Of a DNA stretch of 5,949 bases, positions 4,345-5,949 are shown in pieces. The stretch spans positions 1 through 5,949 of the forward strand of contig JAFDBW010000312.1 of assembly GCA_019313105.1 (NCBI GenBank). The letters run 5' to 3'. Under the pieces are notes generated by a model. The model searched no databases. It had not been told where the DNA came from and saw only the letters and a list, made by a program, of their open reading frames with translations. Made by a program: the position numbers and the translations under genes. Source of the DNA: Deltaproteobacteria bacterium (GTDB taxonomy: Bacteria; Desulfobacterota; Desulfuromonadia; Desulfuromonadales; BM103). Position 1 is the first letter of the stretch; each line of letters begins with the position of its first letter.

Positions 4345-5934
4345 ATGGCAACAGGAGTGGAGAACAGATTGCTCGAGGCCATGCAGCGACCAGGCTTCTA
4401 CGACCACCCGGTGGCGCAGGTCGAGCTTATCGAGACACACATCTCCTGGATCTTTCTTGCAGGAGAATTTGCCTACAAAGTGAAAAAGCCGGTTAATTTC
4501 GGCTTCCTCGATTTTTCAACCCTAGCCAAACGCCATCACTTTTGCCTTGAGGAGTTACGTCTTAACCGTCGCTTCGCACCGAAACTCTACCTGGATGTCA
4601 AAACAATCGGTGGCGAACCGGCATCTCCCAAAATGGGTGGCGCTCCAGTCCTTGATTATGCCGTACAGATGAGACGCTTCGCGCAACAGGATCAACTGGA
4701 CCGGGTTCTGGAGAGAGGATGCCTAGATAGCCAGCAGTTGGCCAGTTTCGCCAGCATGATCGCGCGAGTCCACCAGGCGGCAGCCGTGTCTGATGTCGGG
4801 CAGCCCTATGGCACTCCGCAATCGATCATCGAACCGGTCATTGAGAACTTCAGTCAGATTCGTTCTCTTCTTTCTGCAACGAAGTGTCATCAATTGGGTG
4901 AACTGGAAGAGTGGAGCCGCAGGTCCCATGACGAACTCCATGGGCTTCTGCAACAGCGCAAACGAGACGGGTTCATTCGTGAATGCCATGGCGATTTGCA
5001 CTTAGCCAATATGGCCTGGATTGATGAAGAACCAATTTTGTTCGACTGCATTGAATTCAACGAAAACCTGCGCTGGATTGATGTCATCAACGACATCGCT
5101 TTTCTGGTCATGGATCTGGACGATCGGGGTCAGAAAAAGTTGGGCTGGTCCTTTCTGAATCACTACTTGCAGGCAACCGGTGACTACCAGGGTTTGCAAC
5201 TGCTTCGTTTTTACGAAGTGTACCGTGCCATGGTTCGCGCGAAAGTAAACTGTCTGCGTCTCGCCCAACCAGGGTTAAGTGATGCAGAACGCACGCAGGA
5301 TCGGAAGCTCTACCAAAGCTATCTGATTCTGGCCAGGAACTACACGACGAAGCCAGCCAAAGGAGTGATCATCACTCACGGACTCTCAGGATCAGGCAAG
5401 AGCACATTTGTTAGAAAGCTGGTGGCCAGTTGCGGCGCTATTCACCTTCAGTCCGACCTGGAACGCAAACGTTTGCACGGCCTGACAGCAAGCATGGACA
5501 GCCATTCACCACCCGGTGGCGGAATTTACGACGCCAGGGCTAATCTCGCAACCTACGAGCGGCTGCAGATGCTAGCCGAGACAGGGCTCACTGCGGGCTA
5601 CTCCGTGATCGTCGACGCCGCTTTCCTGAAAAAATCACAGCGAGACAAGCTACGCGATCTCGCTGCAGGCTTGCATACCCCACTGGTTATCCTCGATTTT
5701 GCTGTTCCCGAATCAGAATTGCGCCGACGTATTAGACAACGGATCAATGCAGGGGGTGATGTCTCTGAAGCGAATGAAGAGGTGCTGAATCACCAGATGA
5801 TTGAACAGCAACCTTTAGATGAGAATGAACAACAATTTGTAATAACCATCGTTCCCGACACGACTCCTGCCGAGGCTGCCAGGTGTATTTCTGAACGGTT
5901 CAACAACAACTGGCGACATTGCAAATCACCCTGA
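4345..5934 (+). CDS. Fused APH-like kinase and P-loop kinase (COG2187/COG0645 type)
   Basis: This encodes 529 residues; the ATG is 7 nt after GGAGG (4333-4337). Residues about 1-330 form an aminoglycoside-phosphotransferase-like fold. The phosphate-transfer loop is H215-G-D217-L-H219-L-A-N222, the metal-binding segment is LFD234-CIEFN, and GEFAYKVKKPVNFGFLDF (40-57) probably includes the ATP-binding lysine. Residues about 335-529 are a P-loop kinase with Walker A G346-L-S-G-S-G-K352-S-T354, resembling gluconokinase/zeta-toxin-type kinases. This fused arrangement is a recognised family, commonly annotated as bifunctional aminoglycoside phosphotransferase/ATP-binding protein. It is widespread in Proteobacteria, its substrate is unknown to me, and it should not be read as antibiotic resistance. 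Both motif sets look intact and no signal peptide is present, so it should act in the cytoplasm. It is visibly more GC-rich than its neighbours and probably transcribed alone. It ends in TGA 15 nt before the window edge. Confidence 0.9.
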   Translation: MATGVENRLLEAMQRPGFYDHPVAQVELIETHISWIFLAGEFAYKVKKPVNFGFLDFSTLAKRHHFCLEELRLNRRFAPKLYLDVKTIGGEPASPKMGGAPVLDYAVQMRRFAQQDQLDRVLERGCLDSQQLASFASMIARVHQAAAVSDVGQPYGTPQSIIEPVIENFSQIRSLLSATKCHQLGELEEWSRRSHDELHGLLQQRKRDGFIRECHGDLHLANMAWIDEEPILFDCIEFNENLRWIDVINDIAFLVMDLDDRGQKKLGWSFLNHYLQATGDYQGLQLLRFYEVYRAMVRAKVNCLRLAQPGLSDAERTQDRKLYQSYLILARNYTTKPAKGVIITHGLSGSGKSTFVRKLVASCGAIHLQSDLERKRLHGLTASMDSHSPPGGGIYDARANLATYERLQMLAETGLTAGYSVIVDAAFLKKSQRDKLRDLAAGLHTPLVILDFAVPESELRRRIRQRINAGGDVSEANEEVLNHQMIEQQPLDENEQQFVITIVPDTTPAEAARCISERFNNNWRHCKSP

Positions 5935-5949
5935 ATTTTTCCGCTTGTA

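Noticed and set aside
4159..4440. A 93-codon minus-strand open frame overlapping the start of the kinase gene
   Set aside because: It overlaps the well-supported kinase coding region and its promoter area, and shows no recognisable domain.
4345..5340. APH-like domain as an aminoglycoside-resistance gene
   Set aside because: The fused P-loop architecture belongs to a widespread chromosomal family not associated with resistance, and there is no mobile or resistance-gene context.

Overview
The window looks like a chromosomal segment of a gammaproteobacterium, perhaps an environmental or marine sulfur-oxidiser type; the genus cannot be fixed from the sequence. The basis is a DUF4382-type lipoprotein with poly-Gly after the lipobox, an outer-membrane barrel protein with a perfect Crp operator, two PilZ-type proteins, and a fused APH-like/P-loop kinase, a combination I associate with Gammaproteobacteria. 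Bases 1 to about 4120 are AT-rich with long spacers. The last gene is visibly more GC-rich and has a strong Shine-Dalgarno site, so accessory-like sequence appears to meet a conserved housekeeping-type gene.

Layout. (1) 28-1625, plus: sigma70-like promoter, strong ribosome binding site and a secreted lipoprotein gene. An in-frame TAG at 1350-1352 interrupts it, and the same frame stays open for 90 more codons encoding what looks like a third C-terminal beta domain. (2) 1644-1665: a perfect 9-bp hairpin between convergent genes. (3) 1690-2658, minus: an outer-membrane beta-barrel protein. Upstream of it are a TATATT -10 box and a perfect TGTGA-N6-TCACA Crp site centred at -41.5 from the predicted start of transcription, which is class II activator geometry. 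(4) 2659-3132: a long spacer holding that regulatory region and a diverged hairpin/repeat. (5) 3133-4029, plus: two small PilZ-type genes. The first has a TTG start and a substituted c-di-GMP motif; the second has the canonical motif. Each is followed by a hairpin, and near-identical 31-nt direct repeats bracket the pair. (6) 4345-5934, plus: a two-domain kinase-like protein, with an aminoglycoside-phosphotransferase-like N-terminal half and a P-loop kinase C-terminal half.

The genes do not form one pathway. The unifying themes are the cell envelope (lipoprotein, barrel) and second-messenger control (cAMP-Crp operator, c-di-GMP PilZ proteins). I see no mobile-element gene, CRISPR array, tRNA or rRNA, and no clear case for an entirely new system. 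The strongest leads are the amber-split lipoprotein, the well-placed Crp promoter, and the repeat-bracketed pair of unlike PilZ genes.
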